From: Gaiellasilicea sp963749515
GTDB taxonomy: Bacteria; Actinomycetota; Thermoleophilia; Gaiellales; Gaiellaceae
Direction of reading: 5' to 3'
Length of the DNA: 64,000 bases
NCBI GenBank assembly: GCA_963749515.1
Contig: CAVVMR010000010.1
Coordinates: 310,001-374,000, forward strand
The notes beneath the pieces are model-generated. The model was given only the letters and a program-made list of their open reading frames with translations, ran no database searches and was not told the origin of the DNA. This document shows positions 33,855-42,592 of this stretch, one piece after another; position 1 is the stretch's first letter, and the number at the start of each line of letters is the position of its first letter. Both the position numbers and the translations under genes were made by a program.

Positions 33855-35798
33855 ATGAAAGTGACGAGAACCTTCCTTGCCGCACTAGCTGTGCTGCTAG
33901 TAGCGGCAGCTCCCTCTGGCGCCAGTGGGGTCCCCGACGCGCAGGGTCCGAATCTCGGGTCCTACATCGTCGTCCTGAAGCCAGACACCGCACGCTCCGC
34001 CGCCGCAGCTCCCTCGTCGCGGCCGCTTGTGTCCGCGGTGGCGCAGGAGCTCAGCCGCGCCCATGGCGGTGCGGTCACGTCCGTCTACCAGTACGCCCTC
34101 AAGGGCTTTGCCGTCCGGCTCTCCGCCGACCAGGCTCAGGCCCTGACGAACGACGCGCGCGTCGCCTACGTCGAGCAGGACCAGGAGTTCCACACGATGG
34201 CGACCCAGACTCCGGCCACGTGGGGGCTCGACCGGATCGATCAGCGCGACCTGCCGCTCAACAACACCTACAACTACAACCAGACCGGACAGGGCGTCCA
34301 CGCCTACATCATCGACACGGGCGTGCGCGCCAGCCATCAGCAGTTCACCGGCAGGATGGGGAACGGCTTCACGTCGATCAACGACGGCAACGGCACGAAC
34401 GACTGCAACGGCCACGGCACGCACGTGGCAGGGACCACGGGTGGCACCACGTACGGCGTCGCCAAGCAGGTCACGCTCCACGCCGTCCGCGTGCTCAGCT
34501 GCTCGGGCTCCGGCTCGAACGCAGGTGTCATCGCCGGCGTGGACTGGGTCACCCAGAACCACGTCAAGCCCGCCGTCGCCAACATGAGTCTCGGCGGAGG
34601 CGTCTCCTCGGCGCTGGATCAGGCTGTCAACAACTCGATCAACGCCGGGGTCAGCTACGCGCTCGCCGCGGGCAACTCCAACGCCAACGCGTGCAACTCG
34701 TCTCCCGCTCGCGTCGCCAACGCCGTCACGGTCGGATCCACGACCAGCACGGACGCTCGCTCCTCGTTCTCCAACTTCGGCACGTGTCTCGACATCTTCG
34801 CGCCGGGCTCGAGCATCACCTCGGCCTGGAACACGAGCGACACGGCGACGAACACGATCAGCGGGACGTCGATGGCGACTCCGCATGTTGCCGGCGCGCT
34901 CGCGCTCTACCTGCAGACGAACCCGACCGCCTCACCGGCGACGGCGACCGCGGCGCTGATCGGCAACTCGACGCCGAACAAGGTCACGAATCCGGGCAGC
35001 GGCTCTCCGAACCGTCTGCTCTACTCGCTCTTCGGCGGTGGTGGCGGGGGAGACACGACGCCGCCGACGACGTCGATCACCTCGCCGGCGAACGGCGCCA
35101 CCGTGAGCGGGACGGTCACGGTCTCGGCCAACGCGAGCGACAACGTCGGCGTCAGCCGGGTGGAGCTCTACGTGGACGGCGGCCTGGTCGGCTCGGACAC
35201 CACGGCTCCGTACCAGATCGCCTGGAACACGGCCACGGCGTCGAACGGCGGCCACGCGCTGCAGACGAGGGCCTTCGACGCCGCCGGGAACATGGGCTCG
35301 AGTGCCACCGTCAACGTGACCGTCAGCAACGCCGGCGGAGGCGGCCAGTTGATCGTCAACGGCGGCTTCGAAGGGTCCGCCTCGCCGTGGACGCTCACGG
35401 GTTCCGCGTTCTGGTCGACGGGGGGCAACGACCATTCCGGCACCGGTTACAGCATCCTCGGCGCCGGCAACAACGCCAGCGGCTCCGAGTACCAGACCGT
35501 GACCATCCCGGCGGGCCATCCGGCCAATCTCACGCTCTGGCTCAACATCACGACGAGCGAGTCCCTGACGACGGCGTACGACTTCGTCTACGTGGAAGTG
35601 CGGAGCACGTCGGGGGCACTGCTGAGCACGCTGGGCAGCTTCAGCAACCGCAACGCGACGACGAGTCCCACGGCGTACACGCAGCGGGCGTTCAGCCTCG
35701 CTGCTTGGCGAGGACAGACAGTGCGGGTCCAGTTCCGCGGCACGACCGACTTCACGTTGCCGACGAGCTTCCGCATCGACGACGTCTCGTTGAGCTGA
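33855..35798 (+). CDS. Secreted S8 subtilisin-like protease with I9 propeptide and C-terminal Ig-like and jelly-roll domains
   Basis: This 647-residue exported serine protease has a signal peptide (1-23), an I9 inhibitor propeptide (about 37-110; SYIVVLKP...FAVRLSADQAQALTNDARVAYVEQDQ), and the peptidase S8 domain with Asp in HAYIIDTGVRASH, His in NGHGTHVAGTTGG, oxyanion Asn in ALAAGNSN and Ser in SGTSMATPHVAGALAL. A Gly-rich linker leads to an Ig-like domain (PPTTSITSPANGATVSGTV...YVDGGLVGSD) and a lectin-like jelly roll (LIVNGGFEGSASPWTL). A strong GCAGGAGGA ribosome site precedes ATG 33855. It lies between secA and prfB as an apparent insertion in the conserved order. Confidence 0.93.
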   Translation: MKVTRTFLAALAVLLVAAAPSGASGVPDAQGPNLGSYIVVLKPDTARSAAAAPSSRPLVSAVAQELSRAHGGAVTSVYQYALKGFAVRLSADQAQALTNDARVAYVEQDQEFHTMATQTPATWGLDRIDQRDLPLNNTYNYNQTGQGVHAYIIDTGVRASHQQFTGRMGNGFTSINDGNGTNDCNGHGTHVAGTTGGTTYGVAKQVTLHAVRVLSCSGSGSNAGVIAGVDWVTQNHVKPAVANMSLGGGVSSALDQAVNNSINAGVSYALAAGNSNANACNSSPARVANAVTVGSTTSTDARSSFSNFGTCLDIFAPGSSITSAWNTSDTATNTISGTSMATPHVAGALALYLQTNPTASPATATAALIGNSTPNKVTNPGSGSPNRLLYSLFGGGGGGDTTPPTTSITSPANGATVSGTVTVSANASDNVGVSRVELYVDGGLVGSDTTAPYQIAWNTATASNGGHALQTRAFDAAGNMGSSATVNVTVSNAGGGGQLIVNGGFEGSASPWTLTGSAFWSTGGNDHSGTGYSILGAGNNASGSEYQTVTIPAGHPANLTLWLNITTSESLTTAYDFVYVEVRSTSGALLSTLGSFSNRNATTSPTAYTQRAFSLAAWRGQTVRVQFRGTTDFTLPTSFRIDDVSLS

Positions 35799-35846
35799 TC
35801 TGCGTCACGAGGGAGGGCGGCGCGCTGCCGCCCTCCCTCTGCACGC

Positions 35847-35852
35847 TACGAT
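35847..35852 (+). promoter_or_regulatory. -10 box for prfB (leaderless-type)
   Basis: TACGAT, 6 nt upstream of the GTG start of prfB at 35859. Confidence 0.5.
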
Positions 35853-35858
35853 CCGGCC

Positions 35859-36963
35859 GTGTCCGAGACCGCGATCCCGCTCGACCAGCAGCTCGAAGAG
35901 ATCAGAGCCCAGCTCGCCTGGGTTCGTGATTACCTTTGACCCCGATGCGGTAGCCGCCCGCGTCGCCGAGCTCGAGCAGGAGCTGGGCGAGCCGGGCTTC
36001 TGGGACGACCAGGCTCGTGCGACCGCCGTCTCGACCGAGCACTCTCGCCTCTCGAAGCGCCTCGAGCGCTACGAACGGCTCCAGAGCGAGTACGACGACG
36101 CAGCCGAGCTCCTCACGCTCGAGCCCGATCTCGGCGACGACATCGCCGCCCAGCTGCAGCCGCTCAGGCACGAGCTCGAGCGCCTGCAGGAGGACGCCCT
36201 CTTCAACGGCGAGTACGACTCGGGCGACGCCGTCATATCGGTACATGCCGGGGCGGGAGGCACCGACGCGCAGGACTGGACGGAGATGGTGCTGCGCATG
36301 TACCTCCGCTGGGCCGACGACCGCGGCTTTCAGACCGAGCTGGTCGAGGCGAGCCCGGGGGAGGAAGCAGGGCTCAAGTCGGCCACCGTCACGGTGAAGG
36401 GCGAGAACGCCTACGGCCTCTTCAAGGCCGAGCGCGGTGTCCATCGCCTCGTGCGACTCAGCCCGTTCGACAGCGCCCATCGCCGGCACACCGCTTTCGC
36501 CCAGGTTGTCGCCGCACCGTTGCTGCCCGAGGACAGCGCGGTGGAGATCAGCGAGGACGACCTGCGCATCGACACGTACCGCGCGTCGGGCGCGGGCGGG
36601 CAGCACGTGAACAAGACCGACTCCGCAGTCCGGATCACCCATCTCCCGACCGGCATCGTCGTCCAGTGCCAGAACGAGCGCTCGCAGACCTCGAACAAGC
36701 AGACCGCGATGCGGATCCTCAAGTCGCGGCTCGTCGAGCTGCAGGAGGAGCAGCGCGAGGCCGAGCTCGCGAAGGAGCGGGGTGCGGCGCAGGACATCGG
36801 CTTCGGGAGTCAAATCCGGAGCTACGTGCTGCAGCCGTACCAACTCGTGAAGGACCTGCGCACCGGCTACGAGGTGGGCAACGCCCAGGGCGTGCTCGAC
36901 GGCAACCTCGACGGCTTCGTACGCGAGTATCTCCTCGCCAAGGCCACCGGAAAGGCTGTCTAA
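35859..36963 (+). CDS. prfB: Peptide chain release factor 2 (programmed +1 frameshift)
   Basis: RF2 releases peptides at UGA and UAA. Translation starts at GTG 35859 (VSETAIPLDQQLEEIRAQLA then WVRDYL, 26 codons), meets an in-frame TGA at 35937-35939 in the sequence CTT-TGA-C, and continues in the +1 frame from GAC 35938 (DPDAVAARVAELEQELGEPG). Joined length is 367 residues, normal for RF2. The stop-codon recognition motif SPF is in RLSPFDSAHRRHTAF and the catalytic GGQ in SGAGGQHVNKTDSAV. Calling the gene from the GTG at 35926 would lose the N-terminus. Unlike in E. coli, no clear Shine-Dalgarno-like stimulator lies just before CTT. Confidence 0.95.
35934..35940 (+). promoter_or_regulatory. 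prfB autoregulatory +1 frameshift site
   Basis: CTTTGAC: slippery CTT followed by the in-frame stop TGA and C. Low RF2 slows termination at this UGA and favours slipping to the +1 frame, so RF2 regulates its own synthesis. Confidence 0.92.
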
Positions 36964-36976
36964 CCACCCTGTCCGG

Positions 36977-36982
36977 TAGAAT
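36977..36982 (+). promoter_or_regulatory. -10 box upstream of ftsE
   Basis: TAGAAT, a near-consensus -10 hexamer, in the gap after prfB. Transcription would begin near 36989, giving a leader of about 130 nt if ftsE starts at 37123. Confidence 0.5.
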
Positions 36983-37122
36983 GGTGCCTCCCACAGATGC
37001 CGGAGCGGCTCTTGTTGCAGCCGACCTCCTCTTCGATTCCGGTGGCTGATCCGAACTTGCAGACAGACGTGACTGAAACGACGGTCCTAGAGCCGCAAAA
37101 CGGTGTTCCGACCGACGCCTCG

Positions 37123-37818
37123 ATGGCGGGGACGATGATCGTGTTCGACGGCGTGACGAAGGTCTACGACCCGAATGTGATCGCCCTGAACGACGTCTCC
37201 TTCGTGATCGAGAAGGGCGAGTTCGTCTTCGTCGTCGGCGCTTCCGGCTCGGGCAAGTCGACGATGATCCGTCTGCTCCTGAAGGAGCTCGAGCCGACCG
37301 CCGGGCGGATTCTCGTGGGCGGTCGCGACCTCACCCGGCTCAAGCATTCGAAGGTGCCGCTGCTGCGCCGCAACGTCGGCTGCGTCTTCCAGGACTTCAA
37401 GCTCCTCCCGAACCGCACCGCCGCAGAGAACGTCGCGTATGCGCTCAAGGTCCAGGGCGACAGCAACGCGAACATCCGGCGCAAGGTGCCGGAGGTCCTC
37501 TCGCTCGTGGGGCTCTCGGACAAGGTGAGCTCCCTGCCCGACGAGCTCTCGGGCGGCGAGCAGCAGCGCGTCTCGATCGCGCGCGCCGTCGTCAACCACC
37601 CGCCGCTCCTGATCTGCGACGAGCCGACCGGGAACCTCGATCCGGACACGTCGGTCGGGATCATGCAGCTGCTCTACCGGATCAACCGTGCGGGCACGAC
37701 CATCCTGATGGTCACCCACGACCGCGAGATGGTGGACAAGATGCGCCGGCGCGTGATCGCGCTCGAGGACGGCAGGCTCGCCCGCGACGAGCGGCGCGGG
37801 GGCTACGAGAGCGAATGA
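37123..37818 (+). CDS. ftsE: Cell division ATP-binding protein FtsE
   Basis: FtsE with FtsX forms an ABC-type complex at the septum that activates peptidoglycan hydrolases. The core has MIVFDGVTKVYDPNVIALNDVSFVIEKGEFVFVVG, Walker A GASGSGKST, signature LSGGEQQR and Walker B LLICDEP, 231 residues from ATG 37123, the usual FtsE length. The frame remains open upstream to ATG 36997 (273 residues), but that extension is low-complexity and has unusually AT-rich third codon positions, so it is more likely leader. ATG 37135 is also possible. The stop overlaps ftsX (ATGA). Confidence 0.93.
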   Translation: MAGTMIVFDGVTKVYDPNVIALNDVSFVIEKGEFVFVVGASGSGKSTMIRLLLKELEPTAGRILVGGRDLTRLKHSKVPLLRRNVGCVFQDFKLLPNRTAAENVAYALKVQGDSNANIRRKVPEVLSLVGLSDKVSSLPDELSGGEQQRVSIARAVVNHPPLLICDEPTGNLDPDTSVGIMQLLYRINRAGTTILMVTHDREMVDKMRRRVIALEDGRLARDERRGGYESE

Positions 37819-38708
37819 GGTCCTTCAAGCTCCTGTTCTCCGAGTCGATTCGCTCGCTCGGCGCGAACCTCTCGACCACGATCGCAGCGACGATGACCGT
37901 GCTGATCGGGATGTTCCTCCTCGGCCTGGTGATCGCGCTCGGTTCGTCGGCGCAGGACTTCGGCGAGAAGCAGAAGGAGAAGCTCCTCGTGAAGGTCTAC
38001 TTCTGCACCGAGAGCACGTGTGCCAAGGCGGCCACGGCGCCACAGATCAATGCCGTGCGTCGAAAGCTTGATGCGAACCCGCTGGTCGAGAAGGCGGCGT
38101 TCGTGACGAAGGCTCAGGCGCTCGACCGGATGCGCGAGCTCCGGCCGGACATCGTCGAGAACCTCTCGGCCAACCCGCTTCCCGACGCGTTCGAGGTCAA
38201 GGCGCACGACGGCGCGAACGTGAAGGCGATCAGCCAGTCGCTGCGCGAGCCATCGCTGCCGCCGGGCGTGGAGGAGGTCCGCGACGGCGAGGAGGTGTCC
38301 ACGCTGATCGTCAACCTCGCCAAGTGGATGTCCTACGCGTTCGCGATCGCGACGATCGTGCTCCTCGTGTCGTCCGCGCTCCTGATTGCGAACACGATTC
38401 GCCTCTCGATCTTCTCGCGCCGGCGCGAGATCGAAGTGATGAAGCTCGTCGGCGCGACGAACTGGTTCGTCCGCGGTCCCTTCATGCTGGAAGGGCTGAT
38501 CTGCGGCGTCCTCGGCTCCGTGATCGCGGTGCTCCTGCTCCTCGTCAGCAAGGCGATCGTGCTCGAACGGGTGACCGACCACTTCGATCTCTCGACCGGG
38601 ATCGACGCGTGGTCGTTCCCGACCATCGCGTTGATCATGGTCCTCGTCGGCTTGACCGTCGGCGCAGTCGGCTCGGGCATCACACTCCGCCGCTTCCTGC
38701 AGGTCTAG
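37815..38708 (+). CDS. ftsX: Cell division permease-like protein FtsX
   Basis: This 297-residue membrane partner of FtsE has one N-terminal membrane helix (TTIAATMTVLIGMFLLGLVIALG), an extracytoplasmic domain of about 130 residues that in other species contacts cell-wall hydrolases or their activators, and three C-terminal helices typical of the FtsX fold (AFAIATIVLLVSSALLIANTIRLSIFSRRREIEVMKLVGATNWFVRGPFMLEG). The gene is coupled to ftsE by a 4-bp overlap. Downstream is a GC-rich 169-bp gap with no clear terminator. Confidence 0.94.
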   Translation: MRSFKLLFSESIRSLGANLSTTIAATMTVLIGMFLLGLVIALGSSAQDFGEKQKEKLLVKVYFCTESTCAKAATAPQINAVRRKLDANPLVEKAAFVTKAQALDRMRELRPDIVENLSANPLPDAFEVKAHDGANVKAISQSLREPSLPPGVEEVRDGEEVSTLIVNLAKWMSYAFAIATIVLLVSSALLIANTIRLSIFSRRREIEVMKLVGATNWFVRGPFMLEGLICGVLGSVIAVLLLLVSKAIVLERVTDHFDLSTGIDAWSFPTIALIMVLVGLTVGAVGSGITLRRFLQV

Positions 38709-38865
38709 CCTCGCGTCCCTGGCCGGCCGCGCCTCCCGGCCGGCGGAGCCGGCCTCCGGCGCGGCCTCGCACGCCTGCCGGCACGCGGCTCTCCGGGTCT
38801 GGCCTGCTCGGCCTATCCCCTCCGGCCGCGCACCGGCAGGCGCACGCCAGGAACCCGAGGCCAGC

Positions 38866-38871
38866 TAGCGT
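38866..38871 (+). promoter_or_regulatory. -10 box for the SUV3-like helicase
   Basis: TAGCGT, 6 nt upstream of the ATG at 38878. Confidence 0.45.
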
Positions 38872-38877
38872 GGCCGC

Positions 38878-40510
38878 ATGGCTTCTCGCCGAGAGCATCG
38901 CGGCCGTCAGAAGCGGCCGAGCCGCGGGCAGCGGCGGCAGCGGCGCGCCGCTCACGTTCGCATCCCCGAGCCGGAGATCGTCCTTCCCTTCCGGCGGACT
39001 GAGCCGGAGACCGTCGTCGCGCACGTCGGGCCGACGAACTCCGGCAAGACGCACTCTGCGCTCGAGTTCCTCGCCGACACGGGCCGCGGGGTCTTCGCGG
39101 CACCGCTCCGGATGCTCGCCCAGGAGGCGCATCGCCGCCTGAGCGCCCAGTTGGGCGCCGAGCGCGTCGGCCTCGTGACGGGCGAGGAGCGCGTGAACGA
39201 GCGTGCGCCGATCATCTGCTGCACGGCCGAGATGGCGCCGCTCTCGGGTGAGGTCCTGGTGCTCGACGAGGTGCAGTGGGCAGACGACAGCGAGCGCGGC
39301 TCCGCCTGGACACGGCTGCTCCTCGCGGGCGAGTACCGGCACATTCTCCTCCTCGGCGCCGTCGAGGCGCTGCCGCTGATCGAGAACGCGTTCCCGCAGG
39401 CCGAGGTGCGCTTCTTCGAGCGCAAGGCGCCGCTCGACTGGACGGGTGCGGTCTCGTTCCAGAGCCTGCGGCCGGGCACCGTCGTGGTCGCGTTCAGCCG
39501 CCGCGCCGTGCTCGCGCTGGCGGGCGAGCTCAACCGCCGGCAGCCGGGCAAGGTCGCGGTGCTCTACGGCGCTATGCCGCTGGCGTCCCGCCGGCTCGAG
39601 ATCGAGCGGTTCGTGAGCGGCGAGGCCTCGGTGTGCTGCGCGACCGACGTCCTCGGCCACGGCGTCAACCTCCCGTGCGAGACCCTTCTCTTCGCCGAGT
39701 CGCAGAAGTTCGACGGCGAGGAGCGACGCGACCTGCACGCCTGGGAGATCGCGCAGATCGCCGGTCGCGCGGGCCGCTTCGGGCTCGTGGAACGCGGCCA
39801 CGTCGGCGTCCTCACCGGGATCGTCTGGGCGAACGCCGATCCCGACCTGATCCACGCCGCGCTCGTCCCGCACGTGCAGCTTCCCGGCGGCCACATGGGC
39901 TACCGCGTCGTCGACACCGCGCGGCTGCGCCCGACGGCTCGAAGACCTGCCGGTCGACTCGCCGCAGCAGCTTCCGGCGGCGCTGCGCGCCTGGCACTCG
40001 GCGGCGCTTCGCCAGTGGGCGACCGACGGCTGGCTCTCGGTCGAGTCGATCGGCCCGCTGCTCGTCCGGCTCGACGCGGTGCAGCGCCGCCTGCTCGAGC
40101 GAGGGCGCAAGCTCCCGCTCGACCAGCTCTGGAAGCTCGTCAACGCACCCGTCGACGAGGACAACGTCGAGCTGCTGGCGACGCTCGCGCTGGCACTCGC
40201 CGGCGACCGGGCGCAACGGCCCGTGCTTCAGTGGCTGCTCGACACGAGCCGCCTGCGCGACGCATCGCTCGAGGACGCCGAGCAGACCGCGCGCACGGCG
40301 AGCATCCTGCGCTGGTTCGCGCTCCAGTATCCGGACGTCGGCGGCGTCACGCTCGAGAAGGCGGCCGCGCTCGAGGAGGCTGCGGCCCGTCGAGTCAGCG
40401 AGAAGCTCGCCGCCGAGGTCAGCTCACCCTCGGTCGGCCGCTGCAAGTCGTGCGGCCAGAGCTGCGCACCGTGGTTCGTCCTCTGCGAGAGGTGCTACGG
40501 ACGGCGGTAG
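38878..40510 (+). CDS. SUV3-like DExH RNA helicase, interrupted by a single-base frameshift
   Basis: The first 353 codons (38878-39936) encode a basic N-terminus, Walker A AHVGPTNSGKTHSALEF, motif II LVLDEVQWADD, and helicase motifs CCATDVLGHGVNLPCETLLF and IAQIAGRAGRFG, matching mitochondrial/bacterial SUV3-type helicases. After RLRPT, the frame turns into Ala/Arg-rich nonsense. The homologous sequence continues one base later: LEDLPVDSPQQLPAALRAWHSA and so on to a C-terminal zinc ribbon CKSCGQSCAPWFVLCERCYGRR ending at 40510. Deleting one G near 39937 restores a single protein of about 543 residues. The nominal ORF in the first frame runs on to 40662 antisense to the next gene. Sequencing error or recent inactivation are both possible. 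Confidence 0.82.
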
Positions 40511-40758
40511 CGGAATGTGACTGCCATCGTCGCGACGATCACGATCGCGGCGACGATGTTCGGGACGATCATCGCCCAGTTTCCCAGTGCGATCCCGTAC
40601 GCGAGCCAGAGCAGGAAGCCGACGAAGAGCACGCCCATGTAGCCGACCGAGACGCCGTGTGACGACCGGTGGTGGATGATCTTCCGGATCTGGAGGATGG
40701 GGGAGACCGCCATCGCGACTCCCCACGTCGCCGCGGAGAACGCGAGAACGGTGACCAC
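40495..40758 (-). CDS. SemiSWEET/PQ-loop family transporter
   Basis: This 87-residue protein has three membrane helices, the single-triple-helix-bundle size of bacterial SemiSWEETs, which dimerise to move sugars. The pattern AMAVSPILQIRKIIHHRSSHGVSVGYMGVLFVGFLLWLAYGIALGNWAMIVPNIVAAIV has the conserved Pro in the first helix and the W..YG and VPN motifs. The start is GTG 40758, with TACCGT 6 nt upstream. Its end overlaps the helicase gene by 16 bp (convergent). Confidence 0.87.
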   Translation of the reverse strand: MVTVLAFSAATWGVAMAVSPILQIRKIIHHRSSHGVSVGYMGVLFVGFLLWLAYGIALGNWAMIVPNIVAAIVIVATMAVTFRYRRP

Positions 40759-40764
40759 GGCCTC

Positions 40765-40778
40765 ACGGTACCTACAAT
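40765..40778. promoter_or_regulatory. Back-to-back -10 boxes for SemiSWEET and smpB
   Basis: Plus strand TACAAT (40773-40778) is 6 nt before the smpB ATG. A GTGACC 16 nt upstream could be its -35. Minus strand TACCGT (40765-40770) is 6 nt before the SemiSWEET GTG. Only two bases separate the hexamers. Confidence 0.55.
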
Positions 40779-40784
40779 CGCCGG

Positions 40785-41249
40785 ATGGCCAAGCCCACTG
40801 GCACCAAGCTGATCGCGGACAATCGCCGCGCCCGCCACGACTACGAGCTGCTCGATCGTTTCGAGGCCGGCGTCGTGCTCACCGGCACCGAGGTGAAGTC
40901 GCTGCGCGACGGCCGGGTCACGCTCGCGCAGGCCTACGCCGACGTCCGCGACAACGAGGTGTGGCTGATCGGCGCCGATATCGCGATCTACGACCAGGGC
41001 AACAGCCAGAACCACCAGCCCAGCCGCGACCGAAAGCTGCTCCTCCACCGCGGCGAGATCGCCTCGCTGGTGGGGAAGGTGCGCGAGAAGGGCCAGACGA
41101 TCGTGCCGACGCGTCTCTACTTCAAGGACGGGCGGGTGAAGGTCGAGCTCGCGCTCGCACGCGGCAAGGAGAAGGGCGACAAGCGCCGCGACATCGCAGA
41201 CCGCGAGGCGAAGCGGCAGATGGAACGCGCCGTGAAGTCGCGCCGCTGA
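40785..41249 (+). CDS. smpB: SsrA-binding protein SmpB
   Basis: SmpB carries tmRNA to stalled ribosomes for trans-translation. The 154-residue protein shows IADNRRARHDYELLDRFEAGVVLTGTEVKSLRDGRVTLAQAYADV, the tmRNA-binding core, RKLLLHRGEIASLVGKVREKGQTIVPTRLYFKDGRVKVELALARGK, and a basic C-terminal tail (RREAKRQMER-type helix) that enters the decoding centre. The tmRNA gene itself follows less than 1 kb downstream. Confidence 0.97.
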   Translation: MAKPTGTKLIADNRRARHDYELLDRFEAGVVLTGTEVKSLRDGRVTLAQAYADVRDNEVWLIGADIAIYDQGNSQNHQPSRDRKLLLHRGEIASLVGKVREKGQTIVPTRLYFKDGRVKVELALARGKEKGDKRRDIADREAKRQMERAVKSRR

Positions 41250-41261
41250 GCCGCAGCCGGC

Positions 41262-42179
41262 CTACGTAGCGCCGAGACCGCCGCGCACGATCACGACTCC
41301 CGGCTCGAGCACGTAGCCGTACCGTTCGTTGAGGCGCCGGATCGGCTCGTTCCGGACCTCGTTCGAGGTCTGCAGCGAGCTGTAGCCGTTCGCCTTCGCC
41401 CAGGCGATCTGCGTTCGCTTGAGCGCCGCGGCAATCCCACGGCCTCGATGGGCTCGGCTGACTCCGGTCAGGTCGTGGAAGGCACGCTCCGTGTTGTCCT
41501 CGGAGAACGAGAGCTTGGCGTAGCCGACGACCTCGCCGTGTTCGAGCGCAACGAAGACGGCGCGCGGGTCGTCGCTCGCACCTCGCATGTCGCGGGCGAG
41601 CCATTCGTCGAGCGTGCCGATGTCGCCTTCCTCCTCGCCGGGGATGTCCGGAACCGCCTCGCGCGTGACCTCCCACATGCCCTGCGCGAGCTCGGGACGG
41701 TCGGCCCAGGTCACGATGTCGATTCCCTCCGGCGGCGCCGGCTCGGGGATCTCGGCCGATGTCAGGTCGAGGACGAGCCGCGAGTTCCGGCCGGTCTCGT
41801 GGTAGCCGTGGTTTGCGGCCCAGGCCAGGCTGCCCTCGTCGTCCTCCGAGACCGGGCCTTCGAGCTCCGTGCAGTCGCGCTCCGCCGCCCAGCCTTCGAG
41901 CGCGTCGAGGATGGCGATGCCGACGCCGGTGCCCCGTTCGTCATGCGGGACGAACGCGGCGCCGATCGCGCGATGCGGCGGGTTGTGCCACCCGACGAGC
42001 GCATAGCCTGCGCCGACCGTGTCGTCGTCGCGCTCGGCGAGCATCCAGACCATGTCCCCCGCCTGGTTGCGCCAGTCGACGAAGCCGGCGACGGTCGCGT
42101 GCTCGCGCGGCTGGGCCTCGAGGGCGATGGCAACCAGCTCCTCGAGCTCGTCCTCCGCGATCTCGCGAATTCGCAGCAT
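41262..42179 (-). CDS. Double-domain GNAT acetyltransferase
   Basis: This 305-residue protein has two GNAT domains. Domain 1 shows GAAFVPHDERGTGVGIAILDALEGWAAERDCTELEGPVSE and domain 2 shows LTGVSRAHRGRGIAAALKRTQIAWAKANGYSSLQTSNEVRNEPIRRLNERYGYV. Each has an acetyl-CoA loop (RGTGVG and RGRGIA). Such tandem proteins are typical antibiotic- or small-molecule-modifying or mycothiol-synthase-like forms; the substrate is unknown. It sits between smpB and ssrA on the opposite strand. TAGTGT lies 6 nt before its ATG. Confidence 0.88.
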   Translation of the reverse strand: MLRIREIAEDELEELVAIALEAQPREHATVAGFVDWRNQAGDMVWMLAERDDDTVGAGYALVGWHNPPHRAIGAAFVPHDERGTGVGIAILDALEGWAAERDCTELEGPVSEDDEGSLAWAANHGYHETGRNSRLVLDLTSAEIPEPAPPEGIDIVTWADRPELAQGMWEVTREAVPDIPGEEEGDIGTLDEWLARDMRGASDDPRAVFVALEHGEVVGYAKLSFSEDNTERAFHDLTGVSRAHRGRGIAAALKRTQIAWAKANGYSSLQTSNEVRNEPIRRLNERYGYVLEPGVVIVRGGLGAT

Positions 42180-42185
42180 CCGGCT

Positions 42186-42191
42186 ACACTA
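42186..42191 (-). promoter_or_regulatory. -10 box for the double GNAT gene
   Basis: TAGTGT on the minus strand, 6 nt upstream of the ATG at 42179. On the plus strand, TACACT (42185-42190) or TAGGGA (42193-42198) could serve ssrA. Confidence 0.45.
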
Positions 42192-42208
42192 GTAGGGAAC
42201 ACACATAC

Positions 42209-42569
42209 GGGGGCGACCTGGTTTCGACGTGGTCGATCCGCCGGTAGAGCTGCAAGCCGAGGTCCCCGGTTGGCCTCGTAAATCCACCGGGAAACAGATA
42301 AATGCGAAGAACGAACTCGCAATCGCTGCCTAGGTAACTAGAGTCGGCGACGCCGCTCCTGGCTCGGCCCGAGGCCAGGGTCGCGGCGCCAACGCTCGGG
42401 CTCGGCGCCAAGGGAGAGCCAATCGCCCGCGGCGCGACGCTTAAGGATGGCTAGCCCGTCGGTAGGTCGTCTGGGAACCGGCCGCCGGGCGAAACCAAAG
42501 CCCAGACTACGCTTGTAGATGCTTTGTCCGGTGCGTCCGCGGACGCGGGTTCGATTCCCGCCGCCTCCA
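42209..42569 (+). ncRNA. ssrA: Transfer-messenger RNA
   Basis: The 5' end GGGGGCGACCTGGTTTCGACG and the 3' tRNA-like end with T-arm GCGGGTTCGATTCCCGC and acceptor strand CGCCTCC plus discriminator A form the tRNA-like domain (7-bp acceptor, one G-U). The tag frame at about 42301-42333 reads NAKNELAIAA then TAG, with a probable resume codon just before it (ATA if the frame is extended one codon). The genomic sequence after the discriminator is CTA, not CCA, so CCA must be added enzymatically. smpB lies upstream. The last 19-21 bases recur twice downstream. Confidence 0.94.
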
Positions 42570-42570
42570 C
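42550..42570 (+). repeat. ssrA 3'-end repeat, copy 1 (putative attachment core)
   Basis: The tmRNA gene end TCGATTCCCGCCGCCTCCA (42551-42569) is the reference copy. Matching sequences occur at 52560-52580 and 55842-55860 in the same orientation. Confidence 0.6.
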
Positions 42571-42592
42571 TAAACCACCCGTTTTCCAGGGA

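Noticed and set aside
37026..37040. TTCGATTCC near ftsE as a further ssrA-end repeat
   Set aside because: Match covers only 9-10 bases and then diverges; expected by chance.
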